NCBI GenBank assembly: GCA_019090845.1
Contig: JAHRVD010000268.1
Coordinates: 1 to 7,854, forward strand
Origin: Marinosulfonomonas sp.
Lineage (GTDB): Bacteria > Pseudomonadota > Alphaproteobacteria > Rhodobacterales > Rhodobacteraceae
Direction of reading: 5' to 3'
Length of the DNA stretch: 7,854 nucleotides
How positions within the stretch are numbered: the first letter of the stretch is position 1; the number at the start of each line of letters is the position of its first letter. Shown here piece by piece: positions 5,666 through 7,854 of this stretch. Under the pieces are notes generated by a model that saw only the letters and a list, made by a program, of their open reading frames with translations, had not been told where the DNA came from and made no database searches. Made by a program: the position numbers and the translations under genes.

Positions 5666-7854
5666 AACCTGTCCAACAGCCGTTTCAGATAATCCAGTTC
5701 AACGTCCGGGCGGTCCGGCTCGGATGAACGGCGGCGAATTTCGTTGAGCAATTCTTGCGCCCGGCGATAGATATCTTCACCCTGCATCATCTGTTCATCG
5801 GTGCCCGCCTGACCGCTTGAACCGGTATCTCTACCCAATGGATCACGGTTGTTATCGGTGGCGGCCCGCCCAAACGCCTCGCCTTGTTGGCCTTGTTGCT
5901 GCTGGCGAGCCATTTCCTCGGCCAGGCCGCGCATGCCATCACGCAACGCTTCCAACGCATCAGCCTGATTATCCAAGGCACCGGCATAGTCCTTTTGGCG
6001 CAAGGCGTCTTCTGCACCCTCCATAGCACGCCCGGCGCGACCCAGTGCATCACGCGCGGTGTCGCCACCGGGGGTTCCGGCACCGGGTAAATTTCCGGCC
6101 TGTTGGTTTAAAAGATCGCGCAGCGCCTGCTGGCGATCTGCCAATCCCTGCCCCGGTTCATTCCCCTCACCCGGCTGTTGGCCCTGCCCCTGCGACCCTT
6201 GCCCCTGTCGTCCCGGACCCTGTTGACCTTGTCCTTGTTGTCCCTGCTCTCCTTGCTGGCCATCTTCGCCAAACTGATCCTGCAAATCACTAAAAGTGTC
6301 ATCATTCAGACCCTGTTGCTGGCGCAATGTATCCGCAAGACCCTCCATCGCCTGCTGACCGGGGCTTTGTTCGCCCTGACCCTGCTGGTTCTGCGCCATT
6401 TGCATGTTTTCCATCATCTGGCGCAGCTGATCCATCAATTCCTGAGCCTCAGCCATCCGGCCTTGCTCCATCAATTCCTGCAACCGGTCCAGCATAGCCT
6501 GCAACTGATCACCAGTGATTTCCTGTGTATTCTGGTTGTCGGCCAGTTCGTTGTTTTGCGGGTCCTGCTGGGCAAGCTGCTGCATGAAATCCTGCATTGC
6601 CTGACGCAGTTCTTCCATCAACTCGGCGATTTCATCATCCGTCGCACCGTCCTGCATCGCTTGTTCCAAGCGCTCCTGCGCGCGGCGCAAACGTTCACGG
6701 GCATCAGACAGGTTTCCGTCCTCGATCACCAGGGCAATATCCCAAAGCGCCTGAGCCACCTCATCACGTTTAGCTTCAGATAAGCTGGTATATTCCTGGC
6801 CAATCTCCAGCTGTCTGATGGCAAAACGCAGCTTTAGATATGCTGTATCGGAGCGGAAAAACCCATCTGGGCGATGGCTTGTGGCCCGCAGAACCTGCAC
6901 CACACGCCCGGCGTTTTTCCGCGACCAGAGCAAATCTCGGCGCTGCTCAATCAGTGCTGCGGCCAACGGGTCAAAAAACCTGCGCCCGGGTAATATGACA
7001 GTCTCGGGCGTGTTTTTTCCGATCTGCGCTGCGGCATCCTCGATAAAAAGAGACAGTTTTATGGGCAGCCCTGCCCAAGGATGTTCCGCAAGATTTTCGA
7101 TCAGCGTTTCTTCGAACTCACGTCTGTTACCACTAATCGGGATCGGAAGATCCAGAAGGATCGTTTCGCGGGGCTCTGGCGCAACCACCAAACCATACCG
7201 CCGATCAACCGAAGCCAGATCAAGCGACAATTCAGCGCGTCCCTTAATGATCCCGTAGTCATCCTCGGCGACGAATGGCAAACGCATGTCCCCACCCACG
7301 CGACGTTCCAATTCACCTACCAGATCAATGGTCGGGGGCGCGTCCGGTGTAACTTCAATCGTCCAACTGCGGCCACCGGGGCCTTTGATCACCAGTTCGC
7401 CCGATTGGGTGATATCAAAGCCCTGAGCAGGCTCGGCTGCAGTTTCAGCTTCGCCAATACGCCCCGATATCGACTCGACCACGCTCAGTTCGCCGATTTC
7501 ACCGTACAGGCGCAAAGTCACAAAGCTACCGGCAGGAACGGTCAAATGCTCGGCCTTGATATCCGCAAGGTATATTGACGGTTTGCCGGTATAGGCCGGG
7601 GGCTCGATCCAGCCTTCCCAAGTGGGCCCGCCCGCATAGCTGCCCTGTCCCGGTGCCAGTTCTGCCACGCTCGCCACGCGCAAGACTGATCCAAAAATCA
7701 ACGCCATCACGAATGCCAAAATCGCCATATATCGCAGCGCGAATGGATCAAGCGCTGCGATGCGCAAATCGGGCTTTACAGCCTTGGCCAGAGCGGCACG
7801 TTCGGCCATTCTTTTGATATGTGCCTGCCAGACGAGTTCAGAAGCCGGATCGCC
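5662..7854 (-). CDS. DUF4175 / TIGR02302 alphaproteobacterial low-complexity membrane protein, N-terminus outside window
   Basis: The minus-strand frame is open from the window edge at 7854 to a TAA at 5662-5664, giving 730 visible residues. An ATG at 7809 is not the true start: the 15 codons before it (GDPASELVWQAHIKR) continue in frame and resemble the family, whose members carry further N-terminal helices. Numbering from the first visible codon, there is a TM segment (about 42-60), the family motif WIEPPAYTG (82-90), a beta-rich extracytoplasmic region to about 300, a Gln/Met-rich helical, probably coiled-coil region (about 395-530), a Gly/Gln-rich stretch (about 530-570), a further helical region, and the conserved tail ending LDYLKRLLDRF (720-730). 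The function of the family is unknown. The protein is probably anchored in the inner membrane with most of its length in the periplasm. Its stop overlaps that of the zinc-ribbon gene by four bases, tail to tail. Confidence 0.9.
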   Translation of the reverse strand, partial: GDPASELVWQAHIKRMAERAALAKAVKPDLRIAALDPFALRYMAILAFVMALIFGSVLRVASVAELAPGQGSYAGGPTWEGWIEPPAYTGKPSIYLADIKAEHLTVPAGSFVTLRLYGEIGELSVVESISGRIGEAETAAEPAQGFDITQSGELVIKGPGGRSWTIEVTPDAPPTIDLVGELERRVGGDMRLPFVAEDDYGIIKGRAELSLDLASVDRRYGLVVAPEPRETILLDLPIPISGNRREFEETLIENLAEHPWAGLPIKLSLFIEDAAAQIGKNTPETVILPGRRFFDPLAAALIEQRRDLLWSRKNAGRVVQVLRATSHRPDGFFRSDTAYLKLRFAIRQLEIGQEYTSLSEAKRDEVAQALWDIALVIEDGNLSDARERLRRAQERLEQAMQDGATDDEIAELMEELRQAMQDFMQQLAQQDPQNNELADNQNTQEITGDQLQAMLDRLQELMEQGRMAEAQELMDQLRQMMENMQMAQNQQGQGEQSPGQQAMEGLADTLRQQQGLNDDTFSDLQDQFGEDGQQGEQGQQGQGQQGPGRQGQGSQGQGQQPGEGNEPGQGLADRQQALRDLLNQQAGNLPGAGTPGGDTARDALGRAGRAMEGAEDALRQKDYAGALDNQADALEALRDGMRGLAEEMARQQQQGQQGEAFGRAATDNNRDPLGRDTGSSGQAGTDEQMMQGEDIYRRAQELLNEIRRRSSEPDRPDVELDYLKRLLDRF
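6145..6265 (-). repeat. Gly/Gln-rich low-complexity coding tract inside the DUF4175 gene
   Basis: About 40 codons consist mainly of Gln and Gly with a few Pro, Glu and Arg, in irregular GQGQQG- and QGEQGQQ-type units. On the plus strand this appears as repeated CCTTGTTG/CCCTG-like words, strongly pyrimidine-biased. The reading frame is kept throughout. The tract probably forms a flexible linker between the helical Gln/Met-rich region and the C-terminal helical region, and may vary in length between strains by slippage. Confidence 0.8.

Noticed and set aside
6178..6783. Leu-rich, apparently membrane-like open frame of 201 codons on the plus strand
   Set aside because: It is the antisense reading of the Gln/Gly-rich DUF4175 tract. 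CAG-type Gln codons read as CTG Leu on the other strand, which explains the false hydrophobicity.

Overview
The window looks like ordinary chromosomal DNA from an alphaproteobacterium, most likely Rhodobacterales (Roseobacter group). The evidence is the protein families: an alphaproteobacterial DUF4175/TIGR02302 low-complexity membrane protein, an MJ0042 zinc-ribbon membrane protein, an alphaproteobacterial-type FtsX and a Rhodobacterales-type D-amino-acid transaminase. Genes are tightly packed, often with overlapping stop and start codons. I see no mobile element, tRNA, rRNA, CRISPR array or phage gene. No stretch over 300 bases lacks a gene.

Layout: (1) 1-522, minus strand: N-terminal 174 codons of a D-amino-acid transaminase, cut by the window edge. 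(2) 523-696: divergent intergenic region. (3) 697-1659, plus: accA, the carboxyltransferase alpha subunit of acetyl-CoA carboxylase. (4) 1677-4595, minus: a four-gene unit read in the order ftsE, ftsX, plsC-type acyltransferase, PPOX-fold flavoprotein. Every junction in it overlaps by 1 to 4 bases. (5) 4596-4777: divergent intergenic region. (6) 4778-5665, plus: a zinc-ribbon, acidic-linker, single-TM protein that resembles the polar factor ZitP of Caulobacter. (7) 5662-7854, minus: a large DUF4175/TIGR02302 envelope protein with Gln- and Gly/Gln-rich low complexity. Its stop overlaps that of gene 6, and its N-terminus lies beyond the window.

The common theme is the cell envelope. AccA commits carbon to fatty acids, PlsC puts acyl chains on phospholipid precursors, and FtsEX couples cytoplasmic ATP hydrolysis to peptidoglycan hydrolysis at the septum. 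The D-amino-acid transaminase can supply D-Ala or D-Glu type amino acids for peptidoglycan. The zinc-ribbon and DUF4175 proteins are poorly characterised membrane proteins.

I found no clearly new defence or mobile system. The points most worth a second look are the ZitP-like gene placed back to back with ftsEX, the translationally coupled ftsEX-plsC-PPOX unit, the altered acyltransferase motif III in PlsC, and the non-canonical carboxylate-binding segment in the transaminase.
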